Shown piece by piece: positions 1 to 8,416 of a DNA stretch of 64,000 bases. Made by a program: the position numbers and the translations under genes. How positions within the stretch are numbered: the first letter of the stretch is position 1; the number at the start of each line of letters is the position of its first letter. The notes beneath the pieces are model-generated. The model worked only from the letters and a program-made list of their open reading frames with translations. It had not been told where the DNA came from and did not search any database. This DNA is from Brevundimonas sp. NIBR11 (GTDB taxonomy: Bacteria > Pseudomonadota > Alphaproteobacteria > Caulobacterales > Caulobacteraceae), in contig NZ_CP115465.1 of the NCBI RefSeq assembly GCF_027912535.1, positions 2,088,001 to 2,152,000 on the forward strand, written 5' to 3'.

Positions 1-107
1 TGGTCTTCGTGGGCCTGATCCAGCGTCTGGCCGATCCGATCTCCGGCGAGTTCCGGGCCAAGGCGCGGACCTTCACCTACGCCGCCCTGACCCGGCCGGA
101 ACTCTAA
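1..107 (+). CDS. C-terminal end of an unidentified protein (5' truncated)
   Basis: An open frame runs in from the left edge and stops at TAA 105-107, giving about 34 residues that end in TRPEL. The codon use is strongly GC3-biased, like the genes that follow, so it is probably a real coding end. The piece is too short to assign to a family. It lies 51 bp upstream of the MFS transporter on the same strand and could belong to the same transport/hydrolase transcription unit. Confidence 0.6.
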   Translation, partial: VFVGLIQRLADPISGEFRAKARTFTYAALTRPEL

Positions 108-158
108 ACGTCATCCAACAACAGACGGGTCCAAAGGCCTGCAGTCGAGGAAACGAAA

Positions 159-1499
159 ATGACCACGGTTGATGTCGCCGACGACGTCGTCCCGCCCGAG
201 CCCGGCGCATTCCGCAAGACGAAATGGAGCGTGGTCTGGCTTCTGACCATGACCCTGTTCTCGGCCCTCACGGTCGGCGGCCTGTTGGCGCCGATCCAGG
301 AGGCGGTGAAGCTGGATCTCGGCCTGGACGACTTCCAGCTGGCGATGATCATCGGCACCGCGACGGCCATTCCCGCCGCCATCCTGTCCCTGCCCATCGC
401 CTGGATGGTCGACCATTCGACGCGGACCCGGCTCCTGATCATCCTGTCGGCCTGCTGGGCTCTCGGGACGATCGGCACGGCCTTCGTTCAGGACTTCTAC
501 GGCCTGTTCGCCGCGCGTCTGATTGCGGGGATCGGAGCGGCGACGGCCTTCCCTGTGCTGATCTCGCTGCTGGCCGACGTGTGCATGCCGCAGAGGCGCG
601 GTCGGGCGATGCTGCTGGTGTCGATCGGCGCCTGGGCCGGGGCGGCCGCCGCCTTCGCCATCGGCGGGACGCTGTTCGGCTGGCTGGAGGCCAATCCGAC
701 GGCCTTTGTCCAGAACATGCCGCCGTGGCGGGAGGCGCACCTGATCGTCGGCATCGGCGCGGCCATCCTGGTCCTGCCGCTGTTCCTGATCCGTGAGCCC
801 GTGCGCCACGAGGTCCAACAGGCGAATCCGTCCCTGAAGGTGTCGCTGATCGCCTTCTGGAGGCGGCGGTATTTCCTCGGCTCGCTCTATGTCGGCAACT
901 TCGCCGGCGCCCTGGCGGAGGGCGCCGCGGCGCTCTGGATCGGCTCGGTGCTGGTGCGTCAGTACGGTCAATCGCCCGGCGAGTTCGGGGGCTGGGTCGG
1001 ACTGGTGATCTTGGCGTCGGGCGTCATCGGCTCGATCATCGGAGGGATCAGCGCCGACATGGCTCAGAAGCTGAAGATGCGCGGCGGCATCCTGTTGCCG
1101 GCCGTCATCGCCACGGCCCTGAGCATTCCGGCCAGCGCCTATCCGATCATGCCGAACGTCACCCTGTTCGCCTGGGTGCTGCTGGCGCTCCTGACGGGCG
1201 GGGCCGTGGTCAACCTGGTCAACTCGGCGGCCATCGCCGTGCTCCTGCCCAACGAGGAGCGAGCGACCAGCCTGGCGGCCCTCGCCATCATCGGCAAATT
1301 CGTCGGCGGGCCGGTGACGGCGGGCATCATCGCCTGGATGACCGTCCTGTTCAAAGGACCGACGGGTCTGGGCGTGACCTTGACCTGGCTGGGCGTGGTG
1401 ACGGGCATCATCTCGCTGCTGGGCTACTGGGCGGCGATGCGGTTCGCGCCGCCGCCGGCCGCCGAGATCCTGCCCGACGCCCCGACCGCCGAGGTCTGA
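159..1499 (+). CDS. MFS transporter, 446 aa
   Basis: This is a polytopic inner-membrane carrier of the major facilitator superfamily. About 12 hydrophobic segments are visible, beginning near residue 22, with the typical Gly/Ala-rich helices. A polar central linker follows the LIREPVRHE segment (around residue 210) and separates two halves of about six helices each. The length is normal for the family. The substrate cannot be read from the sequence. The next gene, an SGNH hydrolase, starts 1 bp after the stop, so the two are probably co-transcribed and the transported molecule may be related to an ester or glycan product of that hydrolase (inference). Confidence 0.88.
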   Translation: MTTVDVADDVVPPEPGAFRKTKWSVVWLLTMTLFSALTVGGLLAPIQEAVKLDLGLDDFQLAMIIGTATAIPAAILSLPIAWMVDHSTRTRLLIILSACWALGTIGTAFVQDFYGLFAARLIAGIGAATAFPVLISLLADVCMPQRRGRAMLLVSIGAWAGAAAAFAIGGTLFGWLEANPTAFVQNMPPWREAHLIVGIGAAILVLPLFLIREPVRHEVQQANPSLKVSLIAFWRRRYFLGSLYVGNFAGALAEGAAALWIGSVLVRQYGQSPGEFGGWVGLVILASGVIGSIIGGISADMAQKLKMRGGILLPAVIATALSIPASAYPIMPNVTLFAWVLLALLTGGAVVNLVNSAAIAVLLPNEERATSLAALAIIGKFVGGPVTAGIIAWMTVLFKGPTGLGVTLTWLGVVTGIISLLGYWAAMRFAPPPAAEILPDAPTAEV

Positions 1500-1500
1500 G

Positions 1501-2307
1501 GTGAGCGATAGTCCCTTCACCCCGGCGGTCGGCATGGTCGACCGGCTGGACTCGAAAGGGTTCGGGCCGAGCGAGGAGGACTACGCTTTCGTCGAGGCCT
1601 ATCTGGCGCCGGGGGATTTCGATCCGGACTGGGCGGCGAAGCTGGCCGATCCGGAGCGGCGGGCGACGCGCGAGGCCCTGTCGGCGGAGAGGAAGGCGCG
1701 CGACTGGCCGGCGCTCAGCCAGTACCGCGAGGCGAACGAAGCGTTAGCGGGACAGGCGGTGGACGTCGTCTTCATCGGCGACTCGATCACCGAGTTCTGG
1801 TGCGTGGCCCAGCCGGACCTGTTCACCGGCGGAATCGTCAATCGCGGCATCAGCGGCCAGACCAGCCCGCAGATCCTGCTGCGTTTCATGGCCGATGTCG
1901 TCGCGTTGAAGCCAAAGGCCGTGCACATCCTGTGCGGCGGCAACGACATGGCCGGCAACACCGGGCCATCGACGGTCCGGGACTATCAGAACAACATCCT
2001 GGCCATGCTGGCGCTGGCCGAGGCGCACGGGATCAAGGTCATCCTGGGGGCGCTGACGCCGTTCAACATCGTGAGCTGGAATCCGGCGGTCGGCGATCTG
2101 CGCGCGCGGACGACGGAGCTGAACGCCTGGCAGACGGCGCTGGCCGCCGAGCGGGGGCTGGCAAGGGCGGACTATTTCGCCGTGCTGGCGAACGCCGATC
2201 AGCATCTGAAACCCGAGTTCCATCGCGACGGGGTGCATCCGACGCGGGCGGGTTACGAAGTCATGGGGCCGGTGGCGGAGGCGGCGATCCGGCGGGCGCT
2301 CGGCTAG
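1501..2307 (+). CDS. SGNH/GDSL-family hydrolase, 268 aa
   Basis: This is a serine esterase or lipase of the SGNH fold. The block I nucleophile lies in FIGDSITEFW (around residues 91-100). Block III has the Gly-Asn of CGGNDMAGN, and block V has the Asp-His pair in DGVHPTRAGY near the C-terminus. No convincing signal peptide is seen. The N-terminal ~80 residues are an extra segment ahead of the catalytic fold. The GTG start directly follows the transporter stop, implying translational coupling. The family deacylates sugars, lipids or polysaccharides; the substrate here is unknown. Confidence 0.85.
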   Translation: MSDSPFTPAVGMVDRLDSKGFGPSEEDYAFVEAYLAPGDFDPDWAAKLADPERRATREALSAERKARDWPALSQYREANEALAGQAVDVVFIGDSITEFWCVAQPDLFTGGIVNRGISGQTSPQILLRFMADVVALKPKAVHILCGGNDMAGNTGPSTVRDYQNNILAMLALAEAHGIKVILGALTPFNIVSWNPAVGDLRARTTELNAWQTALAAERGLARADYFAVLANADQHLKPEFHRDGVHPTRAGYEVMGPVAEAAIRRALG

Positions 2308-2359
2308 GGCCAGTACTGCCGCTACGAGTTTGTTTACTTACCTATGGTTGTGTTTGGGC

Positions 2360-3433
2360 GTGCTCGACATCGTTCCCCACCCCGCCCCGACCTCGACCCA
2401 GCCACGCCCCGTCCGGGTGATGGTGGTCGACGACTCCGCCATCGTGCGCGGCCTGATCGTCCAGATGCTGGAGAAGTCGCCCGAGGTCGCGATCGCGGCG
2501 CGAGCCTCCAATGGCGAAGCGGCCCTGGCAGAGCTGGGCCGGCACGAGGTCGACGTCATCGTGCTGGATCTGGAGATGCCCGTCATGGACGGGATGACCG
2601 CCCTGCCCCTGTTGCTGGCGAAACAGCCGGGAGTGCGGGTGGTGGTGGCCTCGACGCTCAGCCAGCGGAATGCCCGCATCAGTCTGGACGCCTTGCAGAA
2701 GGGCGCCGCCGACTATGTGCCCAAGCCCGAGACCGGCAGTCTGGTCAACGCCGCAGAGTTCGAGCGCGAACTCGTCGGCAAGGTGCTGGCCCTGGGGCGG
2801 CGGCGGTCGGCGGCGGGCGTGGGGAGCGTCCCGGCGACGGCGCCCCGCCCGAGGAGCGCCGTGCGGCCCGGCGTCATCGCCATCGGCGGATCGACGGGGG
2901 CGCCGCCGGTGCTGCTGGAGGTGATGGCGGGGCTGAAGGACAACGTCAGCCAGCCGATCCTGATCACCCAGCACATGCCCGCGACCTTCACCGCCCTTCT
3001 GGCCGAGCAGATCGAGCGGGCCGGAGGACGGCCGTGCGCCGAGGCAAGGGACGGGGAGCCGATCCTGCCGGGCCGGGCCTATGTGGCGCCGGGGGGATGG
3101 CACATGACGGTGGGACGCAGCGGCGCGACGCCGGTGATCCGGCTGAATCAGGAGCCGCCCGAGCATTTCTGTCGACCCGCCGTGGACCCGATGCTGAGGT
3201 CGGCGGCTGAAGTTTTCGGCAACCGGCTGCTGGCCGTGGTCCTGACCGGCATGGGGCATGACGGGGCCGATGGCTGCGCGCTGGCGGCGAAGGCCGGAGG
3301 CCGGTTCGTCGTCCAAGACGAGGCGACCAGCGCGGTCTGGGGCATGCCGGGCGCGGCCGCGAAGACCGGGTTGGCGGAGGCGGTCCTGCCGGCTTCGAAG
3401 ATCGCGCCGTGGATCGTGGAGGCCTGTCGATGA
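2360..3433 (+). CDS. cheB: Chemotaxis protein-glutamate methylesterase CheB (second che locus)
   Basis: CheB demethylates and deamidates receptor glutamates when phosphorylated by CheA. The N-terminal receiver domain shows the acidic pair in VMVVDDSAIVRG, the phospho-acceptor in LDLEMPVMDG and the conserved Lys in PKPET. A linker leads to the esterase domain with Ser in GGSTGAP, His in TQHMPAT and Asp in LTGMGHDGADG. I chose GTG 2360 because it begins close to the receiver; a TTG at 2330 would add ten residues. The stop overlaps the cheR start (ATGA). It lies 6 kb from its likely partner cheA at 10482-13304, so the locus is split. Confidence 0.93.
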   Translation: MLDIVPHPAPTSTQPRPVRVMVVDDSAIVRGLIVQMLEKSPEVAIAARASNGEAALAELGRHEVDVIVLDLEMPVMDGMTALPLLLAKQPGVRVVVASTLSQRNARISLDALQKGAADYVPKPETGSLVNAAEFERELVGKVLALGRRRSAAGVGSVPATAPRPRSAVRPGVIAIGGSTGAPPVLLEVMAGLKDNVSQPILITQHMPATFTALLAEQIERAGGRPCAEARDGEPILPGRAYVAPGGWHMTVGRSGATPVIRLNQEPPEHFCRPAVDPMLRSAAEVFGNRLLAVVLTGMGHDGADGCALAAKAGGRFVVQDEATSAVWGMPGAAAKTGLAEAVLPASKIAPWIVEACR

Positions 3434-4284
3434 GCCTGGGACATCCCGACGATGTCGAGGCCTTTCGCCGGCTGGTGCTGGAGCGGTCGGGCCTGATCCT
3501 GAGCGCGGAGAAAGACTATCTGCTGAAGAGCCGGCTGGAACCGATCGCGCGGTCCGAAGGGATCGCCGATGTGGCGGCGATGTTGCGTCAGGTGCGGCTC
3601 GCGCCGACCGCACGGCTGGCCCAGCGCTGCATCGACGGAATGGCGACGCACGAGAGCTTCTTCTTTCGAGACAACACGCCTTTCGACCAGCTGCGTGAGA
3701 CCATCCTGCCCGCGCTGTGGCGAGCGCGCGGGGCGTCGAAATCGCTGCGGATCTGGAGCGCGGCCTGTTCGAGCGGACAGGAGCCCTATTCGCTGGCGAT
3801 GATGCTTCAGGAGGAGCGGGCGAGGTTCGGCGACTGGAGGATCGACATCCTGGCCACCGACTTTTCGCAGCCGATCCTGGAGCGGGCGCGGACCGGTCTC
3901 TACAGCGAGTTCGAGGTGCGGCGGGGGTTGTCGGAGCAGCGTCAGGCGCGCTTCTTGGTGCGCGAGGGCGAGGCGTTCCGCATCGCGCCGGAGGTTCGGG
4001 CCATGGTCCAGTTCCGGCACCACAACCTGCTGGACGGGATGGCGACGCTGGGGCGGTTCGACCTGATCTTCTGCCGCAACGTGCTGATCTATTTCGACCC
4101 GGCGACCAAGGCGAAGACGCTGGAGGCGATCGCCGGCTGTCTGAACCCCGACGCCAGCCTGATCCTGGGGAGCGCCGAGACGGTCGTGGGTCTGGCCGGG
4201 GCGTTCGAGCCGACGCCGGGCCTGCGCGGGGTGTTCCGGGTCAGGGCTCCGGCCGCACACGCGGGGCTGCGGATCGCGTCGTGA
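3430..4284 (+). CDS. cheR: Chemotaxis glutamate O-methyltransferase CheR (second che locus)
   Basis: CheR uses S-adenosylmethionine to methylate receptor glutamates in the cytoplasm. The helical N-terminal domain is followed by the SAM-binding domain with WSAACSSGQEPYSLAM and the FDLIFCRNVLIYF motif. About 284 residues is normal for the family. ATG 3430 overlaps the cheB stop by 4 bp, so the pair is translationally coupled. An in-frame upstream start at 3409 is less likely because it would deepen the overlap. The gene ends facing the flagellin gene, 28 bp away. Confidence 0.93.
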   Translation: MSLGHPDDVEAFRRLVLERSGLILSAEKDYLLKSRLEPIARSEGIADVAAMLRQVRLAPTARLAQRCIDGMATHESFFFRDNTPFDQLRETILPALWRARGASKSLRIWSAACSSGQEPYSLAMMLQEERARFGDWRIDILATDFSQPILERARTGLYSEFEVRRGLSEQRQARFLVREGEAFRIAPEVRAMVQFRHHNLLDGMATLGRFDLIFCRNVLIYFDPATKAKTLEAIAGCLNPDASLILGSAETVVGLAGAFEPTPGLRGVFRVRAPAAHAGLRIAS

Positions 4285-4288
4285 CGAC

Positions 4289-4313
4289 GACCCGCAGCCC
4301 CGCCCGGCGGGTC
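4289..4313. terminator. Possible short hairpin between convergent cheR and flagellin genes
   Basis: The 7-bp arms GACCCGC (4289-4295) and GCGGGTC (4307-4313) flank an 11-nt loop in the 28-bp gap between convergent genes. No T-run follows on either strand, so the termination call is weak. Confidence 0.3.
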
Positions 4314-5146
4314 TAGCGGAACAGACCCAGCAGGATCGAGGTCGAGGCGTTGGCGATCGACAGGGCCTGCACGCCCAGCTGTTGCTTCGTCTGCAACGAC
4401 TGGAGGCGGGCGCTTTCCTTAGCCAGATCGGCATCAACCAGGTTGCCGACGCCGTTCTCCAGCGCGTCCGACAGCTTGCCGACGAAGGCGCGATGGGTGT
4501 CGAGCGACTTGGCGCCCGTGCCCAGACGCGCCAGGGCCGACGACACGTTGTCGATCGAGGTGTTGATCGCGGTCAGGGCCGTATTGGCCAGGGTCGAGGT
4601 GCCGATCGTGGCGGTCGAGGCCAGGGTCACGTTGGCGCCGCCCAGGGCCAGGTTCTGGGCCTTGACGTCGATGGTGGTTCCCGTGGTGTTCGACAGCGCC
4701 TTGAAGGCGGCGCTGGTCGTCGCGTCCTTGATCATGTTCACGCCGTTGAACGAGGCGTTGTTGACCACCGTGGTGATCTGATCACGGATGGCCTTGAAGT
4801 CTTCGTTCAGGGCCTTGCGCGAAGCCGTCGACAGCGACTTGTCGGTCGCGGCCAGGGCCTTTTCCTTGAGCTGGATCAGCAGGTCGGAAACCGACTCGCC
4901 GGCGGCCAGACCGACGTCGATGGCGGAAGCGCCACGATCCAGGCTGTCCTTGACGGCGTTCAGGGCCGAGATTTCCGAACGCTGACCCTGGGCGATCGCC
5001 CAGATGGCGCCGTTGTCCTTGGCCGTGTTGACCTTCTTGCCGGTGTTGATGCGGCTCTGGACGGTGTCGAGCTGTGATCGGGTTGTCTGCAGATTCTGCA
5101 GGGCGACTAAAGCCCCGGAGTTCGTATTCACGCTGTTCAGCGCCAT
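4313..5146 (-). CDS. Flagellin, 277 aa, Caulobacter FljK-type
   Basis: This is the structural subunit of the flagellar filament, exported by the flagellar type III system. The N-terminal D0/D1 region begins MALNSVNTNSGA and contains the RINTGKKVNTAKDNGA block. The C-terminal D1/D0 region ends QALSIANASTSILLGLFR. The variable central domain is very short, as in the ~273-residue Caulobacter flagellins. The ATG is preceded by TAGGAA in the expected place. It is a single gene here, with no FlaF/FlbT neighbours in the window. The 165-bp leader holds a perfect palindrome, listed separately. The position next to cheB-cheR fits a motility region. Confidence 0.95.
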   Translation of the reverse strand: MALNSVNTNSGALVALQNLQTTRSQLDTVQSRINTGKKVNTAKDNGAIWAIAQGQRSEISALNAVKDSLDRGASAIDVGLAAGESVSDLLIQLKEKALAATDKSLSTASRKALNEDFKAIRDQITTVVNNASFNGVNMIKDATTSAAFKALSNTTGTTIDVKAQNLALGGANVTLASTATIGTSTLANTALTAINTSIDNVSSALARLGTGAKSLDTHRAFVGKLSDALENGVGNLVDADLAKESARLQSLQTKQQLGVQALSIANASTSILLGLFR

Positions 5147-5216
5147 GACGACGATTCCTATTCCCAGGTTTCGGAGCCGTTTTGGCGTCCGAGAGCATTT
5201 TGCTCAGCCGGGAGAA

Positions 5217-5232
5217 TAGGTAGTTCTACCTA
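5217..5232. promoter_or_regulatory. 16-bp palindrome upstream of flagellin
   Basis: TAGGTAG (5217-5223), TT, CTACCTA (5226-5232) form a perfect inverted repeat 71 bp upstream of the flagellin start. It could be an operator or, if transcribed, a 5'-leader hairpin. Flagellin mRNA leaders in Caulobacter are controlled by FlbT, which makes a leader structure plausible; that link is inference. Confidence 0.45.
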
Positions 5233-5311
5233 ATATTTACCGAACGCAGTTTTGTACGCCAATCGACTAAATCGGAACGTGAATACTCACAGCCGATTCA
5301 TCCGCTGACCA

Positions 5312-7123
5312 CTACACAGGGTGACGGACCCGCACGTAAGCGCCCGGCGCGGCGTCGCCGGCCTTCAGCTTGCCGGAGCCGACCTTGCGGGCCTTGACCT
5401 TGTCGTCGCCGGCGGCGGCGTCGAGCCAGCCCTGCCATTCGGGCCACCAGGAGCCGGGCTTCTTCTCGGCGCCGGCCAGCCAGGCGTCGGCCGCGGCCGG
5501 GGCGTCATCATTGGTCCAGTAGCCGTGCTTGTTGGCGGCCGGCGGATTGATCATCCCGGCGTTGTGGCCCGAGCCGCCGAGAATGAAGCCGACGTCGCCG
5601 CCGAAATGACCGCGCTGGGCGTAGGTGGCGCGCCAGGCCGAGACGTGGTCGTCGTGGAAGCCGACGATCATGACGGGCGTCTTGATGGCCTTCAGGTCCA
5701 GGGCGACGCCGTCGATGGTCACGCCGCCGGCGTCCTTGAGCCTGTTCTCGCGGAGGATCCAGCCGCCGTATTCCTTGAGCGTGCGGGCCGGCATCCGGGC
5801 GCCGTCGTCGAACCACCAGAGCAGGTCCGAGGCGCGGGCGTCGTCGCCCATCAGATAGTGCTGGACCACCGAGGACCAGATCAGGTCGTTGGCGCGGACG
5901 GTCGAGAACAGGCGGGCGAGGTCGTGGGCCTCGACATAGCCGCGCTCGTCCAGATAGCGGTGGAAGGCCTTCAGGTCGTTCTCGCCGGTGAAGACCGACC
6001 ATTCACCCATGTCGGAGAAGTCGACCAGACTGGCGATCAGGGTGGCGGAGGCGACGCGGTCGGCGCGGCCGGTCTGGGCCAGCCAGGCCAGGGTCATGGC
6101 CGCCAGCGTGCCGCCGAGGCAGTAGGAGACGAGGTCCAGGTCCGGCTCGCCCGTCGCCTGTTCGACCGCATCCATGGCTGCGACGACGCCCTCGGTGACG
6201 TAGTCGTCGAGACCGACCTCGGCGTGGCTGGCGTCCGGGTTGACCCAGGAGATGACGAAGACGGTGTGACCCTGATCCACCAGCCACTTCAGGTAGCTGG
6301 CCCTGGGCGTCAGGTCGAAGAGGTAGAATTTGTTCACCAGCGGCGGGACGAACAGCAGCGGACGGCGATAGACCGTCTGGGTCGTCGGGGCGTACTGGAT
6401 GACCTCCATCAGCCGGTTCTTGAACACCACGGCGCCGGGGGTGGCGGCGATGTTGACCCCCAGTTCGAAGTCATTCGGGGCGCGGCGGCCGACCAGACCG
6501 TCGCCGCGCGCGACGTCTTCCAAAAGATGGGTCAGGCCGGTGACCAGGCTCATGCCGCCGGTCGCCATCGCGCGTCGGGCGACCTCCGGATTGGTCTGGG
6601 CGAAGTTCGAGGGCGACAGGGCGTTGGTCAGCTGGCGGGCCAGGAAGTCGACCTGGTTGCGGACGGTCTCGTCGACCGGGGCCGTGGCGATGAACTCCTG
6701 AAGCTGGCGACCGGCCAGCAGATAGGCCTGTTTCAGCGCGTCATAGCCGGGGTTCGACCAGTCGGCGCCCGAGAAGCGGCGGTCGCCCTTCGCCGGGGCC
6801 GCGACGGGCTCGGCGTCCAGACCCCAGGCGCGTTGGGCGGTGGAGGTCCACAGATTGGTCCAGTCGGTCCAGTTCTTCGCCTGCGCCTCGAACAATGCGG
6901 TCGGGCGGGTCATGACGGCCATGTTGAAGTCGACGACGGCGCGCACCAGGGTGGTCGGATCGTAGGGCAAGGCTTCCGGCTGCATCGCCTTGACGGCGGT
7001 CGTGCGCGCGGCGGCGGCGGCAGCGTCGGCCAGACGCATCAGGGCCTCGGCCGCGACCTCGGGGTCCGGCAGGACGGGGAACGGCAGGTCGAGGGCGGGG
7101 GCGTCAGCCTTGATCGTCGTCAT
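5312..7123 (-). CDS. phaC: Class I poly(3-hydroxyalkanoate) synthase PhaC, 603 aa
   Basis: PhaC polymerises (R)-3-hydroxyacyl-CoA into PHA granules. The N-terminal PHA-synthase domain (about residues 60-230) includes the ALSPSNFAQTNPE block. The alpha/beta-hydrolase core has the modified lipase box SYCLGGT with catalytic Cys about residue 335, the Asp in HDDHVSAW and the His in GGSGHNAGMINPP. The length is typical for class I; no PhaE/PhaR partner is seen. The start is 12 bp downstream of a 61-aa gene in the same orientation, so the two are probably one transcript. No phaA, phaB or depolymerase lies nearby. Confidence 0.95.
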   Translation of the reverse strand: MTTIKADAPALDLPFPVLPDPEVAAEALMRLADAAAAAARTTAVKAMQPEALPYDPTTLVRAVVDFNMAVMTRPTALFEAQAKNWTDWTNLWTSTAQRAWGLDAEPVAAPAKGDRRFSGADWSNPGYDALKQAYLLAGRQLQEFIATAPVDETVRNQVDFLARQLTNALSPSNFAQTNPEVARRAMATGGMSLVTGLTHLLEDVARGDGLVGRRAPNDFELGVNIAATPGAVVFKNRLMEVIQYAPTTQTVYRRPLLFVPPLVNKFYLFDLTPRASYLKWLVDQGHTVFVISWVNPDASHAEVGLDDYVTEGVVAAMDAVEQATGEPDLDLVSYCLGGTLAAMTLAWLAQTGRADRVASATLIASLVDFSDMGEWSVFTGENDLKAFHRYLDERGYVEAHDLARLFSTVRANDLIWSSVVQHYLMGDDARASDLLWWFDDGARMPARTLKEYGGWILRENRLKDAGGVTIDGVALDLKAIKTPVMIVGFHDDHVSAWRATYAQRGHFGGDVGFILGGSGHNAGMINPPAANKHGYWTNDDAPAAADAWLAGAEKKPGSWWPEWQGWLDAAAGDDKVKARKVGSGKLKAGDAAPGAYVRVRHPV

Positions 7124-7135
7124 GGTCGCCTTGGA

Positions 7136-7321
7136 TCAGTTCGCGGTCAGAACGTCTACGGCCAGACAATCGTTCGGGGCGACGAACAGCCAGGCCAGGG
7201 CGCGGTCCGGGTTGGCGGCGGCCCACACCGGGCACGGCGCACCGGCGATGTCGATGGCCTCTGCGGCGGTCAGATCGACGTTTAAAGCGGCGGCGGAGAT
7301 GACTTCGGCGTCGAAGGCCAT
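7136..7321 (-). CDS. Small protein of 61 aa, function unknown, upstream of phaC
   Basis: The frame runs ATG 7321 to TGA 7136 and encodes a mildly hydrophobic peptide with APCPVWAAANPDRALAWLF in the middle and LAVDVLTAN at the end. A strong ribosome-binding site, GAGGAAA, lies about 7 bp before the ATG, which is the main reason to call it. It lacks a signal peptide and a clear membrane helix. It directly precedes phaC, so a granule-associated or regulatory role is possible but unsupported. I do not recognise the family. Confidence 0.65.
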   Translation of the reverse strand: MAFDAEVISAAALNVDLTAAEAIDIAGAPCPVWAAANPDRALAWLFVAPNDCLAVDVLTAN

Positions 7322-7426
7322 GACAGGATTTCCTCGGGGTGAGCGAGGCGGCTTCTCGCATAGGGATTTTTGCAAAACCATGTCATATATCGCCAATCCG
7401 TCGTGCGTTTTTGCACGGAGCGAAGC
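7322..7426. promoter_or_regulatory. Divergent intergenic region of phaC operon and LysR gene
   Basis: This 105-bp gap holds the palindrome TTTTGCAAAA (7368-7377). The octamer TTTTTGCA occurs at 7367-7374 and again at 7408-7415, 41 bp apart. LysR regulators usually bind dyads in such divergent spacers, so this is a candidate site for autoregulation and phaC control. No clear -35/-10 pair was identified. Confidence 0.4.
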
Positions 7427-8329
7427 GTGGCCGAGTTCGACTGGAACGATCTTAGGGCCTTTCTGGCCGTAGCGCGGACCGGGCGGCTGGCGGCGGCGGC
7501 GTCCCGGCTGGCGGTCGATCACACCACGATCGGGCGGCGGATCGCGGCGCTGGAGGCGCGGCTGGGAGCCCAGTTGTTCGACCGGACCCCGGGCGGGCAT
7601 GTCCTGACCGTTCACGGCGAGCGGCTGTTGCCGACGGCGGAGGCGATGGAGACCCTGGCCATCCGGGCGGCGGGCGAACTGGGTCAGGCGGATCAGGCCC
7701 TGACCGGAACGGTGAGGATCGGGGCGCCCGAGGGGTTCGGCAGCTATGTGATCGCGCCGTTGATGGCCGAGTTGGCGGACCGGCATCCGGATCTGGAGAT
7801 CCAGCTGGTCGCGATGGCCGGGTCGCTCAACCTGTCGAAGCGCGAGGCCGACATCTCCGTCGCCTTGAGTCCGCCGCGCGAGGGGCGGCTGGTGTCGCGG
7901 AAACTGACCGACTACCGCCTCGGGCTCTATGCGGCGCCGGCCTATCTCGACGCCCGGCCGCCGATCCTGAAGCGGACCGACATGAGCGGGCACCGGTTCA
8001 TCGGCTATATCGACGAGCTGCTGTATGCGCCCGAGCTCGACTACATGCAGGCGCCGGATGTGGAGGTGCGGGTCCGGCTGCAGAGCTCCAACCTGATCGC
8101 CCAACTGCAGGCCGCGTTGGCAGGGGCGGGCCTGTGCGTCCTGCCCAACTTCATCGCCGCGCGGGAGCCGGGGCTGGTTAGGGTCCTGCCCGAGGCGGTC
8201 GGGCTGGAGCGCAGCCTGTGGTTGGTGACCCACGCCGACCTGAAGCGGCTGGCGCGCATCCGGGCAGTGACCAGTCTGATCGTCGAGGCGGTCAGGAAGG
8301 ACCGGTCGCGGTTCCTCGGCGACGGTTGA
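7427..8329 (+). CDS. LysR-family transcriptional regulator, 300 aa
   Basis: The N-terminal winged helix begins FDWNDLRAFLAVARTGRL and continues through SRLAVDHTTIGRRIAALE and LFDRTPGG, the classic LysR DNA-binding signature. The rest is the two-lobed effector domain. GTG 7427 is chosen because GGAG lies 6 bp upstream and the helix starts right after; a TTG or GTG start further upstream would add about 19 poorly conserved residues. Divergence from the phaC operon suggests it may control that operon. The variant HTTIGRRI recognition helix places it with the single-gene-target LysR proteins often called LrhA/DsdC-like, but I cannot name the effector. Confidence 0.9.
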   Translation: MAEFDWNDLRAFLAVARTGRLAAAASRLAVDHTTIGRRIAALEARLGAQLFDRTPGGHVLTVHGERLLPTAEAMETLAIRAAGELGQADQALTGTVRIGAPEGFGSYVIAPLMAELADRHPDLEIQLVAMAGSLNLSKREADISVALSPPREGRLVSRKLTDYRLGLYAAPAYLDARPPILKRTDMSGHRFIGYIDELLYAPELDYMQAPDVEVRVRLQSSNLIAQLQAALAGAGLCVLPNFIAAREPGLVRVLPEAVGLERSLWLVTHADLKRLARIRAVTSLIVEAVRKDRSRFLGDG

Positions 8330-8335
8330 CGGGAA

Positions 8336-8368
8336 GAGAGGCGCGGCCATGGACGAGCCGCGCCTCTC
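8336..8368. terminator. Hairpin between convergent lysR and mcp genes
   Basis: The perfect 12-bp arms GAGAGGCGCGGC (8336-8347) and GCCGCGCCTCTC (8357-8368) enclose a 9-nt loop. It lies 7 bp after the LysR stop and 48 bp before the end of the convergent receptor gene. It is very stable but lacks a T-tract, so it may be Rho-assisted or act as an mRNA 3' protector. Confidence 0.55.
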
Positions 8369-8416
8369 CCGCTCACGACGGAGCCATGGGGGAAGCGTCG
8401 TGAGCTGTTCGTGCCC

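Noticed and set aside
5245..5262. Sigma-54-like element upstream of flagellin (minus strand TTGGCGTACAAAACTGCG)
   Set aside because: The GG and GC elements are 11 bp apart instead of the required 10, and the -24 box lacks the CAC. Sigma-54 control is expected for such a flagellin, but this site does not fit well enough to annotate.
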